Counted from the first letter of the stretch, positions 1 through 9,147 are shown. The stretch: DNA of 35,545 bases from an uncultured Clostridia bacterium (GCA_946401715.1 CAMIVF010000005.1:1-35545), one strand, 5' to 3'. Notes: generated from the sequence alone by a model not told the origin. Translations and numbers: made by a program.

Positions 1-2
1 TC

Positions 3-47
3 TGGGATAAGATCGCAGACTGGTGGTCAGGACTGTGGCCGCTGTGA
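3..47 (+). CDS. 3' end of an unidentified CDS running in from the left edge (...WDKIADWWSGLWPL*)
   Basis: Open frame from the window edge to TGA at 45-47; too short to identify. Confidence 0.3.
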   Translation, partial: WDKIADWWSGLWPL

Positions 48-94
48 CAGAATCCCCATCGCTCTCAAAGCCCACTTCGCTGAACTAACTGCAA

Positions 95-159
95 CGAAGA
101 CTAAGGTGTCCGGGGTATTCAGCGAACGACACCTTCATACCCCGGACACCAAGTCTTCG
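95..159. repeat. Long inverted repeat / hairpin
   Basis: cgaagactaaggtgtccggggta (95-117) and taccccggacaccaagtcttcg (138-159) are inverted copies, differing only by an aa/t step. Confidence 0.8.
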
Positions 160-249
160 TAAGCAGTGGATTTCAGCTCGTTCCTGCTCATGTTCGCGCA
201 TGGGGATCCCTCCCCTTGTGCCGCGCCCGAATCCGCGCCCGATTCAGTA

Positions 250-744
250 CTACAGCTCAATCTCAATCTTCCGCCCCGTTCTCTGATACCTGACGCAGCG
301 TACGCCCGCGGCATGAAGCAGCCTTGCGGAAGCGATGTTGTTCGGCGCGTTCCGGTACTTGTCGTCCTCGTAGATGACCGTCTTGATCCCGGACTGGATC
401 ACTGCCTTGGCGCATTCATTGCACGGAAACAGCGTCACATACAGCCTTGCGCCCTCCAGGCCCGGGCCGCGGTAATTCAGGATGGCGTTGAGTTCGCTGT
501 GAACGGTGTAGGGATATTTCGTCTTGAGTTCATCTCCGTCGTCCGCGCTTCTTGCCCATGGAAACTCATCGTCAGAGCATCCATTCGGAAGCCCGTTGTA
601 ACCCATGGACAGGATCTTGTTGTCCGTGCTGACGATGCAGGCGCCCACCTGCGTGTTCGGGTCCTTTGACCGGAGCGCGGCCAGGTGCGCGACTCCCATA
701 AAATACTCATCCCAGGATATATAGTCTTTTCTCTTATCGCTCAT
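250..744 (-). CDS. dCMP deaminase (ComEB-like cytidine/deoxycytidylate deaminase family)
   Basis: HSELNAILN and PCNECAKAVIQSG zinc motifs; NTQVGACIVSTDNKILSMGYNGLPNGC is typical of the family. Confidence 0.93.
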   Translation of the reverse strand: MSDKRKDYISWDEYFMGVAHLAALRSKDPNTQVGACIVSTDNKILSMGYNGLPNGCSDDEFPWARSADDGDELKTKYPYTVHSELNAILNYRGPGLEGARLYVTLFPCNECAKAVIQSGIKTVIYEDDKYRNAPNNIASARLLHAAGVRCVRYQRTGRKIEIEL

Positions 745-801
745 AGCTTCCCCCAGTCTTGTTACGACGCATTTTCCTTTGTTCTGTTCCTTTCTGGCAG
801 T

Positions 802-839
802 ATACAGCCCGGCTGCGCTTTGATTCAGCCGGGCTGTAT
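802..839. terminator. Perfect inverted repeat downstream of upp, possible terminator
   Basis: atacagcccggctg (802-815) / cagccgggctgtat (826-839); weak T-tract on the - strand side. Confidence 0.5.
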
Positions 840-846
840 GGATTCT

Positions 847-1476
847 TTATTTCGTTCCGAAGATCCGGTCGCCGGCATCGCCCAGTCCCGGGACAATATA
901 GCCGTGATCGTTCAGGTGATCGTCCAGCCCGGCGATGTAGATGTCAACGTCGGGATGATCTTCCTGCAGACGCTTTACGCCCTCCGGGGCGGCAAGGATG
1001 TTCATCACGCGGATATGTCTGCAGCCGTGCTCCTTGAGCATGGTAATCGCAGCAGAAGCACTTCCTCCTGTCGCAAGCATGGGATCCACGACGAAGACTT
1101 CTCTTTCGCCGCAGTCCTCCGGGAGCTTGCAGTAATACTCGACCGGCTTCAGCGTTTCGGGATCACGGTAGAGTCCGATATGGCCGACCTTCGCTGCAGG
1201 GATCATGGTGAGAACTCCGTCTACCATGCCGAGTCCCGCGCGGAGGATCGGGATGACCGCGAGCTTGCGTCCGGACAGTTCCTTGACGGTTGCCCTGGCG
1301 ATCGGCGTTTCGATCTCGACATCCGTCAGCTTCAGATCCCGCGTTGCTTCGTAGCACATCAGTCCCGCGATTTCCGAGACAATGGTCCGGAAGTCCTTTG
1401 TACCGACGTCTTTTCTTCGAATGACGCCGAGCTTGTGCTGGATCAGCGGGTGATCAAGAATCATTACTTTTGACAT
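847..1476 (-). CDS. upp: Uracil phosphoribosyltransferase
   Basis: 209 aa; PRPP-binding [30 protein letters not shown]-terminal [29 protein letters not shown]. Confidence 0.97.
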   Translation of the reverse strand: MSKVMILDHPLIQHKLGVIRRKDVGTKDFRTIVSEIAGLMCYEATRDLKLTDVEIETPIARATVKELSGRKLAVIPILRAGLGMVDGVLTMIPAAKVGHIGLYRDPETLKPVEYYCKLPEDCGEREVFVVDPMLATGGSASAAITMLKEHGCRHIRVMNILAAPEGVKRLQEDHPDVDIYIAGLDDHLNDHGYIVPGLGDAGDRIFGTK

Positions 1477-1563
1477 GACTGGCCTCCTTATGATGTATCG
1501 ATTATCAGGATACTTGAAAACTGTGATACTTCGGAACCGGATTCAGGAACGCCAACGGCGTTC

Positions 1564-2043
1564 TCACTGCAGCGGTTCCTGCTGCAGCCGGCTTTCCTCG
1601 AGACTCAGGATCTTTGAGAGCCTGAGCACATAGACCCGGAGCATTTCGTACACACGGTTGTAGTCCGCCAGGCTTCCGCCGTAAGGATCAGAGATGTCTT
1701 CGTCTGCCTGAATGTAAGAGGCAAGGGTGAAAACATTCTTGGCGTGTTCGTGATCCTTCAGGAGCCGGCTCATCAACGCTTCGTCCATCGTCAGGATCAG
1801 GGTGCGGTCGTCGAAGTCATCCTCGGTGAGCTGCTCGCTGACATGATCCTTCATGGACAGGGAATGACTGACCAGGACCGCCTCTGCCTTCGGATTGATC
1901 GGTTCGGGAAACAGCACTACAAGCCCCTTCGACGTGATCAGGATGTCCTCCAGAAGAAAGATCTGCTGGAGAATCGCCTCAGCCATCGGGCTTGTCGAGG
2001 TGTCACTCTCACTGACAAAGATCAGTTTATCATAGTGTTTCAT
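1564..2043 (-). CDS. Low-molecular-weight protein phosphatase (YwlE-like) homologue with a substituted catalytic loop
   Basis: Fold-level similarity (IFVxxxxTSxSPMAEAIL, LTMDEALMSRL, ISDPYGGSLADYNRVYE). The CX5R loop reads VSESDTSTSP instead of VCTGNTCRSP. Lies next to Sua5 and upp, as in the ywlC-ywlE-upp region of Bacillus. Confidence 0.8.
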   Translation of the reverse strand: MKHYDKLIFVSESDTSTSPMAEAILQQIFLLEDILITSKGLVVLFPEPINPKAEAVLVSHSLSMKDHVSEQLTEDDFDDRTLILTMDEALMSRLLKDHEHAKNVFTLASYIQADEDISDPYGGSLADYNRVYEMLRVYVLRLSKILSLEESRLQQEPLQ

Positions 2044-2053
2044 GGCAGGTTTC

Positions 2054-3109
2054 CTATACTGAGAGAATGTGATGTCCCGCAGCCTTGATCAGCCGGTTCA
2101 TGATCGCGGCCCCAATCTGCGGCGTATCAAATGACTCTGAGTAAATGACATCGACCCCGAGGCTGTCGAATTCACGGAGAATGCCGAACAGATGCTGCGA
2201 GATCGTGATTTCCTTTGCCCGGCTGCCGGCTGAGCGCACGATTCCATAGTGATAACTGCCGGCATCCTCGTCCGCGGCAATGATGCCGCACCTGAGGCCT
2301 TTCATAACAGCTTCGCGCGAAAGCTTCTCGATGGCGGCGCGTACATGGTCCCCGCGTCCTTCAACGATGGTCAGAGCTGCCTTCGGGGCATAATGCCGGT
2401 ACTTCATGCCCGGCGCCTTCGGCCGGAAGGAAGGATCCTCGCTGTGAAGCCCCGGATCCATGCAGACGTCTCCGATCACATCCCGGAGCATCTCCAGACT
2501 GATGAAACCCGGGCGAAGGACCATGGGGGTGTCCGCTGTCAGATCGATAATCGTAGATTCAACGCCAATGCCGACGCTGCCCCCGTCGATGATCATATCG
2601 ATCTTTCCGTTCAGATCATCATACACATGCTGTGCCGTCGTCGGACTGGGCCGGCCTGAAGTGTTGGCGCTCGGGGCGGCAATGTATCCGCCTGACGCGC
2701 GGATCAGCGCCAGCGCAATCTCATGATCAGGCATACGGACTGCGACCGTGTCAAGGCCTCCCGTGACGGAGGATGGGACGAGAGGGCTTTTTTCCATAAT
2801 GATGGTGAGTGGTCCGGGCCAGAATGCCTGACTCAGGATATATGCCTGTTCCGGGATATGCGTTACGATCAGCTCCAGACTGTCCGGACTGGCGATATGG
2901 ACAATCAAAGGGTTGTCACTGGGACGGCCCTTGGCGCTGTAGATCCGCCTGGCCGCGTCCGGATCAAGGGCATCTGCCCCCAGTCCGTATACGGTCTCTG
3001 TCGGAAATGCAACCAGATGGCCGCTTCTGATGATGCTGCCTGCTGTTTCCATGAGAGCTTCGTCGACGCCGTCTCTCATGTCAGCCCATATTGTCTCCAT
3101 GTCTGTCAC
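2054..3109 (-). CDS. L-threonylcarbamoyladenylate synthase (Sua5/YciO/YrdC family)
   Basis: FPTETVYGLGADA, IYSAKGRPSDNPLIVHI, AAPSANTSGRPSPT; C-terminal Sua5 domain (PGMKYRHYAPKA). 351 aa. Confidence 0.95.
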   Translation of the reverse strand: MTDMETIWADMRDGVDEALMETAGSIIRSGHLVAFPTETVYGLGADALDPDAARRIYSAKGRPSDNPLIVHIASPDSLELIVTHIPEQAYILSQAFWPGPLTIIMEKSPLVPSSVTGGLDTVAVRMPDHEIALALIRASGGYIAAPSANTSGRPSPTTAQHVYDDLNGKIDMIIDGGSVGIGVESTIIDLTADTPMVLRPGFISLEMLRDVIGDVCMDPGLHSEDPSFRPKAPGMKYRHYAPKAALTIVEGRGDHVRAAIEKLSREAVMKGLRCGIIAADEDAGSYHYGIVRSAGSRAKEITISQHLFGILREFDSLGVDVIYSESFDTPQIGAAIMNRLIKAAGHHILSV

Positions 3110-3378
3110 CTGATCTGCCGGCTGCTGTGGACGCAGCGCACATAGCCGGGCTGCTTTGCTGCTGTCTGCTTCTTCTGCTGATATCTCATGAAATTATATC
3201 ATGTGCCTTTTCTTCTGTGAAGAAAGAACATGAGAAGTCGCACGGGACGGAACGTCACCCCGGTTTCCCGCCGGCATCCGGCGGGAGTCTCCCCGCTGAA
3301 ATGAACTTATTGGTGCATTTTCTGCAGATTGTGATATACTGGCATAAATTGATCTTTTTTTAGGAGGGACTGTCTGTT

Positions 3379-4587
3379 ATGGGAGAGGAAATCAAAGCAC
3401 CGGCAACGGAAGCAGTAGAAGCAGCGGCTGAGGCTGTATGCGAGGCGGCTGAAACGGTACAGGCTGCAGAGGAAGCAGCGGCTGAGACCACGCAGGCTGC
3501 AGAGGAAGCAGCGGCTGAGACCGCGCAGGCTGCTAAGGAGGCAGCGGCTGAGACCGCACAGGCTGCAGAAGAGGCAGCGGCTGAGACCGCGCAGGCTGCA
3601 GAAGAAGCAGCGGCTGAGGCAGCACAGTCTGTGGCGGAAGCGGCAAAGGAAGCTGCTGAAGAGAAGCCATCAGAGCCTGCCGAATCCATGGCAGATTTTG
3701 AAGCGGAAATTGATGCTTCCCTGCGCAGATATGAGCGCGGTGAGAAGGTAAAGTGCACGGTTGTGAGTGTCGACATGGACAAGGTCATGGTTGAGCTCGG
3801 CTCGACAGCCGGTATTATCCGCAAGCAGGACGTGAATGATGATCCGGCCTATAATTTGCAGGAGAACATCAAACCCGGTGATGAGGTAGAAGCTACTGTT
3901 ATCCGTCCGGATGATGGCCACGGGAATGTCGTTCTGTCGATGAAGGCGGCGTCCGCACAGAAAGCATGGGACAGGCTGCTCAGCCTGCTGGAAACGAAGG
4001 CAACGGTTACCGTGAAGATCAACGGCGTGACCAAAGCCGGCGTAACCACGATCCTGGAAGGCGTGCGTGGATTTATTCCTGCTTCCAAGCTGAGCCTTGG
4101 CTTTGTGTCTGATGAAGAACTGAACAACTGGGTCGGCAAGAGTGTTGAGGCCCGTGTCATTACCGCAGAGAAGGAAGGAAGGAAGCTGGTGCTTTCCTCC
4201 AAGGAGATTCTCAGGGAGAAGGAAGCGGCTGAGCGCAAGGAAGCTGCTGCTGCCGTGAAGCCGGGCATGATCACCGAAGGAACGGTTGAGACGATTAAGG
4301 ATTACGGCGCATTTGTCAATCTGGGCAAGGGCGTTACGGGACTGCTCCATGTATCGCAGATCAGCCCGAAGCGGATCAAGACACCCGGAGAAGTTCTGAA
4401 AGAGGGCGACACGGTCAAGGTGAAGGTCACGAAGGTGGATGGCAGCAGGATCAGCCTGAGCATCAAGGCGTTGGACGAGTCTGCTCCGGAAGAGCCGAAG
4501 GAAGAGAAGATCAACTTCAAGCTGCCCAAGAGCGAAGCGATCGGAACCGGCCTCGGCGATCTGCTGAAGGGCCTGAAGCTGAAATAA
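3379..4587 (+). CDS. S1 RNA-binding domain protein (about three S1 domains) with an Ala/Glu-rich hendecad repeat N-terminus
   Basis: S1-type segments GEKVKCTVVSVDMDKVMVELG, ATVTVKINGVTKAGVTTILEGVRGFIPAS and GMITEGTVETIKDYGAFVNLGKGVTGLLHVSQI. Confidence 0.9.
   Translation: MGEEIKAPATEAVEAAAEAVCEAAETVQAAEEAAAETTQAAEEAAAETAQAAKEAAAETAQAAEEAAAETAQAAEEAAAEAAQSVAEAAKEAAEEKPSEPAESMADFEAEIDASLRRYERGEKVKCTVVSVDMDKVMVELGSTAGIIRKQDVNDDPAYNLQENIKPGDEVEATVIRPDDGHGNVVLSMKAASAQKAWDRLLSLLETKATVTVKINGVTKAGVTTILEGVRGFIPASKLSLGFVSDEELNNWVGKSVEARVITAEKEGRKLVLSSKEILREKEAAERKEAAAAVKPGMITEGTVETIKDYGAFVNLGKGVTGLLHVSQISPKRIKTPGEVLKEGDTVKVKVTKVDGSRISLSIKALDESAPEEPKEEKINFKLPKSEAIGTGLGDLLKGLKLK
3457..3624 (+). repeat. 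In-frame 33-nt tandem repeat, about 5 units (11-aa AQAAEEAAAET)
   Basis: caggctgc recurs at 3460, 3493, 3526, 3559 and 3592, an exact 33-nt period. Confidence 0.9.
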
Positions 4588-4646
4588 GGAAAACGGTTCG
4601 TATGCAGGACGCCTCCAGGTGAGGCGGAATGAGGATTTGCGAAAAC

Positions 4647-4674
4647 AACAGCCCGGCGTATGCCGGGCTGTTTT
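4647..4674 (+). terminator. Rho-independent terminator after the S1 protein gene
   Basis: aacagcccggc gtat gccgggctgtttt. Confidence 0.85.
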
Positions 4675-4743
4675 GCGCCGCCGGGAAAGTGCGTCATGCC
4701 GCCGGGGCGTGCATCATGCCGCGGCCAGGCCGGAAGAGGTGTG

Positions 4744-5535
4744 TCACATGCCGCCTGCCTTGCGTGCGCAGGCAAGCTCCGCTTCGATGATGCTGCTTCT
4801 CAGGCCGCCTTGCTCCAGGACGCGGACTGCCTCGATCGTCGTACCGCCGGGGGAACAGACCATATCCTTCAGCTGGCCGGGATGCATCCCGGTTTCCAAG
4901 ACCATCTTTGCTGAGCCGAGCACCGTCTGCGCGGCAAAGTGATATGCCATGTCCCGCGGCATGCCGAGCGCGACGGCGCCGTCCGCCATTGCTTCTATAA
5001 AAAGACAGACATAGGCGGGTGAGCTGCCTGAAACCGCAGTGACAGCGTCAAGCAGCTTCTCCGGAACCCGGAGGGCGCTGCCAAAGCTTTGAAACAGTTC
5101 CAGCACGCCCGTAAGCTCTTTATCGGAGACCAGCTCGTTCGGGCAGACGGCAGACATGCCTTCCTGGACAAGCGCGGGCGTATTCGGCATGGCCCGGACG
5201 ATCTTCAGCTCTCTCTGGAACTGCTCTTTCAGCCACAGTAAACTCTTTCCCGGTGCGATCGAGACAACGACTGCAGTGTCTTTTACACAGGTGCGGATCT
5301 GCGCGATGACCTCGCCCAGGACCTGCGGCTTCACAGCCAGAATCAGAAGGTCCGATGTGGCGGCAATCTCCTCATTGTCCGCGCAGGTGATCCCGAGTTC
5401 TTCGCGGATGCGCTTTCTGGAGGCTTCTGTACGGGCGGATGCGGCAAGGTCCGCGCGGTCCGCCTGCCCCGAGGCAAGGATGCCGCGGATCATGCCGGTG
5501 GCCATGTTTCCGCAGCCGATCAATCCAATTTTCAT
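4744..5535 (-). CDS. proC: Pyrroline-5-carboxylate reductase
   Basis: MKIGLIGCGNMATGMIRGIL; ILAVKPQVLGEVI; VRAMPNTPALVQEGMSAV; VSGSSPAYVCLFIEAMADGAVALGM. Confidence 0.96.
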   Translation of the reverse strand: MKIGLIGCGNMATGMIRGILASGQADRADLAASARTEASRKRIREELGITCADNEEIAATSDLLILAVKPQVLGEVIAQIRTCVKDTAVVVSIAPGKSLLWLKEQFQRELKIVRAMPNTPALVQEGMSAVCPNELVSDKELTGVLELFQSFGSALRVPEKLLDAVTAVSGSSPAYVCLFIEAMADGAVALGMPRDMAYHFAAQTVLGSAKMVLETGMHPGQLKDMVCSPGGTTIEAVRVLEQGGLRSSIIEAELACARKAGGM

Positions 5536-5731
5536 AGTGATATTGCTGTCCTTTCAGATAGATTTCATAAAAAAGTATAGAATTCCCAGAAGATTGCGTC
5601 AAGAAAGAGATCGCTTGACATGTAATGACTTCGAGAGTAGAATTAAAACAAATGTAATAATTCTGTAATCTCGATGTCCCAGTTCGAAATAAAACCGGGC
5701 AATCCCGATAACATTTATGGGAGGTTTGTTA

Positions 5732-7180
5732 ATGAAAAAGCGTTTAGCCGGAATTATCCTGCTTGCAGTTATGGTGATGCTGGTCTGTGCAGGACATACC
5801 TGGGCGGGTTTTGTCAAGGTGAACGGCAATACCATGTACAAGACAGAATCCGGGAGTTTTCTGAAGGGACTGCAGAAGATTGACGGTGAATACTACTACT
5901 TTGACACTTCCGGCATCCTGAAGAAAAAGGGCTGGATCAAGACACCGGAAGGGAAGGAGTACTATGCCACAAAGACGGGTGCTCTTCTGAGAAACCAGTG
6001 GTATAAGAACAGGAGAAAGTATTATCTGACCGAGACCGGGGAAAAGGCGAAGGGGATCACCAGGATCGGCAACGCGCTGTTTTATTTTTCTCCGACAAAA
6101 GGAAAGCTTCAGAAAGGAAAGCTGAAGGATCCGGACGGCAATTTTTATATTACGAATAACAAGGGCGTCGTATACCGGGGCAAGCTGTTTACGTATAAGG
6201 GCAAGCGGTATTACGCGCATGAGGATGGCAGGCTGGCAAAGGGCCTGACGAAGATCGGGAATCACATTTATTTCTTCCGTCCGAAGAACGGTAAGATGTT
6301 GCTTTCGTCGCTGAGAACAGTTGACGGCGCAAAGTATTACTTCAGAAAGCGTGGAAGAGCTGCCCGCAGCCAGTGGGTAAAGATTAAGAATCAGTACTAT
6401 TATTTCCAGGAAGACGGCCGCATGGCGACGAATCAGATCGTCGGGAAGTGGTACGTCGATGAGGACGGCGTGCGTAAGCCGGCTTCCGAGGCGCCCGGCA
6501 GCGGGATCCGCAAGAAGAACGGAAAGTACTACGTCTACGACGAGGACGGAAATCTAGTCAAGGATGCCTGGGCGAACGACGGGGAAGACACCTATTACGC
6601 CGGAAGCGACGGCGCTGCCCTGACCGGTTTTCAGACAATCAATAAAAAGCAGTACTATTTCGATGAAGAGGGTGTCCTGCAGAAGGATACGATCGTCAAG
6701 GTCGGCACGAAGTATTATGTCGCCGCCTCGGACGGACACATTACGGGGACCACGAAGAAGTCCGGCGCAGCGCTTGTGGCCTATGCGAAGAAGTTCCTCG
6801 GCCTTCCCTATGTGTGGGGCGGAACCAGCCTGAAGAAGGGCGCGGACTGCTCGGGATTCTGCTTCGCTGTCCATCAGAAGTTCGGTATTACGCTGATGAG
6901 AGTTGCGGACGATCAGATGAAGGGACCGTCCAAGGCATATCAGAAGCTTGGCTATAAGAAGGGCGTCCGGATTAAGGATAAGAACCTGCAGCCGGGAGAC
7001 CTGGTTTTCTATGATTCGAGCAAAGACGGTGTGATGGATCACGTTGCGATGTATATCGGAAAGAAGAAGGGAAAAGGACAGGTGATCCACGAGGCCGGCA
7101 AGAAATATGGTTGTGTCATTACGGATATAGACTGGGCGCATGGCCGTGTGTCGAACAAGAATATGCGTTACTGGGCATAA
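5732..7180 (+). CDS. Secreted wall-repeat protein with C-terminal NlpC/P60 peptidase domain
   Basis: Signal peptide MKKRLAGIILLAVMVMLVCAGHTWAG; many glucan/choline-binding-like repeats (YYYFDTSGILKKKGW, YYFQEDGRMATNQ); C-terminal VWGGTSLKKGADCSGFCFAV...PGDLVFYD...DHVAMYIG. Start moved from 5717 to the ATG at 5732, which follows gggagg. Confidence 0.92.
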   Translation: MKKRLAGIILLAVMVMLVCAGHTWAGFVKVNGNTMYKTESGSFLKGLQKIDGEYYYFDTSGILKKKGWIKTPEGKEYYATKTGALLRNQWYKNRRKYYLTETGEKAKGITRIGNALFYFSPTKGKLQKGKLKDPDGNFYITNNKGVVYRGKLFTYKGKRYYAHEDGRLAKGLTKIGNHIYFFRPKNGKMLLSSLRTVDGAKYYFRKRGRAARSQWVKIKNQYYYFQEDGRMATNQIVGKWYVDEDGVRKPASEAPGSGIRKKNGKYYVYDEDGNLVKDAWANDGEDTYYAGSDGAALTGFQTINKKQYYFDEEGVLQKDTIVKVGTKYYVAASDGHITGTTKKSGAALVAYAKKFLGLPYVWGGTSLKKGADCSGFCFAVHQKFGITLMRVADDQMKGPSKAYQKLGYKKGVRIKDKNLQPGDLVFYDSSKDGVMDHVAMYIGKKKGKGQVIHEAGKKYGCVITDIDWAHGRVSNKNMRYWA

Positions 7181-7200
7181 TATTTCAGAAGTGATATGAA

Positions 7201-7230
7201 ACCGCCGTCCGGCACAGGCCGGACGGCGGT
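7201..7230 (+). terminator. Strong hairpin downstream of the NlpC/P60 gene
   Basis: accgccgtccggc acag gccggacggcggt, 13-bp stem; T-tract weak. Confidence 0.6.
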
Positions 7231-7283
7231 TCATTGTAGGAAGCACAAAGAGGCCTTGCGCAGTTTCCCGTACATCAATCTGC

Positions 7284-7313
7284 TTGCAATTGGCCGTAGG
7301 TGCGGATTATACT
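7284..7313 (+). promoter_or_regulatory. Sigma-70/A-type promoter for the MotA-like operon
   Basis: TTGCAA (7284-7289), 18-nt spacer, TATACT (7308-7313). Confidence 0.6.
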
Positions 7314-7359
7314 GATTCTGCGGATCTGAGTCGGAAACGCTGAAAGGGGTACATATACC

Positions 7360-9147
7360 ATGAGAAAAGTCTCTAATGTTATTATCGGCCTGCTTGCGGC
7401 AGGCGTATGCGCTCTGATCACATGGCTTACGCTGGATTCAAATTTCGCGAACGTCATCTATAATCTGGGCTTTCTGGCAGTCATGCTGATCATCATAGCA
7501 GGCGCCTTCGCGATCAGCTTCTCACGTCTTCGCCAGACCCGCCTGGGCCTGGACGGAGCGACGAAGAAGATGAAACAGCTTGCCAGGACCGGCGGCAACA
7601 TGTCTTCCATTACCAGCCCGGGCGCGACGCTTTTTGAAGTGCCTTATCTGGACGGAAAGTATCAGGAATACCTGGCCTTCCTGCATAAGACCAACAGCCC
7701 GACGGATATCGGGGATTACATCGGCGAATACGAGATCAACAACTACACGCACCGCCGTCTGGTGGAGATGGTCCCGGATATTCTGACCAGCCTTGGCATA
7801 CTCGGAACCTTCCTGGGGCTTGTTCTGGGACTGCGCGGGTTTAACCCTGCCAGCTATGAAGCAATGTCCAGCTCTGTCGAATCTCTGATCGACGGAATCA
7901 AGGTTGCGTTTGTCACTTCCATCTACGGACTCTCCCTGTCGCTCGCATTTTCCTACTGGCTGCGCGGCACCCTGACTTCAGTCTCCGAGTCGCTGGACCG
8001 TTTTCTGGATGCGTATTATACCTGCGTGGTTCCGCCGACGGATGCCACCGCGATGAACCATATCATTGCGAACCAGAACTCCCAGACCAAGCTGATGCAG
8101 CAGATGCAGAAGGATCTGGCGAAGGAGGTCGCAGCGAGTCTGTCCAGTTCCATTGAACCCATGGTGGCGCATCTGGACAAGACGATGGATGAGTTTACCG
8201 ATGCGGTGACCATGAACCAGGAAAAGCTGCTTGAGAACATCGGCGAGCGTGTTGCCCGTACCATGAAGCAGGAATTCTTTTCTGAGTTCATCGAGATGCG
8301 CAGGGTCATGGGCGAGGCGAACAAGGCGCAGAGAGAGCACCTGGCATTCATGGACAATGCCGAGAAACAGTTCCAGCAGGATGTCATGGAGGGTGAAGCG
8401 CGCATGGCTCAGGCCATGGATGCTTCTTCCGAGGTTGTGCTCAGAGCCATGACCGCGATGAATGAACAGGAACAGAACCTGTCCACCTTTGTGGCGGATA
8501 TGCGCCGCGCGATGGACGGGATCGTGGAGACGAGCGATCTGAATGTGAAGATGACGCAGCAGATGGAGCATCTGATCGACATGAACGACGACGTCGCGGA
8601 CAAGATGATGGAGCTGGCACAGCTGAGCGAGCGTTATACAAAGAGTCTGGCCAGCGTACAGTCTGCCAACTCGGATCTCTCGGAAGGCCTTGCCGTCATG
8701 AACGATTCGAACATTCGCATGACAGACCAGATCTCGAAGATGAACGCTTCGACGGCGGAAGTGCTGGAAGCCTCAAGGGCGGCACAGATGGAATATATCG
8801 CGGCGTCTTCCGAATACCTGAAGCAGATCCAGGCGTCACAGGACGATCTGTCTGCCCAGATGAAGACACAGCAGAGCAACCTCAAGGAATTCACGGAGTA
8901 CATGACACAGGTTCTCTCGAGAATGACCAAGCTGACAGAGACAAACAGCCAGATGGTGACGAACCTTCAGGTACGCGTGGACAAGCTCAGCCAGTCGCCT
9001 GTGGACGATCTTCTGGTCCAGCAGCAGCTTGACCGCATGATCGGGCTGATGGAAGCGCAGGAGAAGCGTGCTGCGAAACAGGAAGCGGCTGCCGCCGAAG
9101 CGAAGCCGGAAAGTACGCGCCGCAGGGGATTCTTTTCCAGAAACTGA
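7360..9147 (+). CDS. MotA/TolQ/ExbB-family channel protein with long C-terminal helical tail (ZorA-like architecture)
   Basis: N-terminal TM helices; VPDILTSLGILGTFLGLVLGL and SLIDGIKVAFVTSIYGLSLSLAFSYWL are MotA/ExbB-type core helices; then about 370 aa of Met/Gln-rich helical sequence ending RRRGFFSRN. Confidence 0.85.
   Translation: MRKVSNVIIGLLAAGVCALITWLTLDSNFANVIYNLGFLAVMLIIIAGAFAISFSRLRQTRLGLDGATKKMKQLARTGGNMSSITSPGATLFEVPYLDGKYQEYLAFLHKTNSPTDIGDYIGEYEINNYTHRRLVEMVPDILTSLGILGTFLGLVLGLRGFNPASYEAMSSSVESLIDGIKVAFVTSIYGLSLSLAFSYWLRGTLTSVSESLDRFLDAYYTCVVPPTDATAMNHIIANQNSQTKLMQQMQKDLAKEVAASLSSSIEPMVAHLDKTMDEFTDAVTMNQEKLLENIGERVARTMKQEFFSEFIEMRRVMGEANKAQREHLAFMDNAEKQFQQDVMEGEARMAQAMDASSEVVLRAMTAMNEQEQNLSTFVADMRRAMDGIVETSDLNVKMTQQMEHLIDMNDDVADKMMELAQLSERYTKSLASVQSANSDLSEGLAVMNDSNIRMTDQISKMNASTAEVLEASRAAQMEYIAASSEYLKQIQASQDDLSAQMKTQQSNLKEFTEYMTQVLSRMTKLTETNSQMVTNLQVRVDKLSQSPVDDLLVQQQLDRMIGLMEAQEKRAAKQEAAAAEAKPESTRRRGFFSRN

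Noticed and set aside
685-1473. 262-aa + strand ORF opposite upp
   Set aside because: upp on the - strand is clear; the + strand translation is a shadow.
3457-3624. CRISPR-like array from the regular 33-nt repeats
   Set aside because: Repeats are contiguous, in frame and coding, with no spacers.
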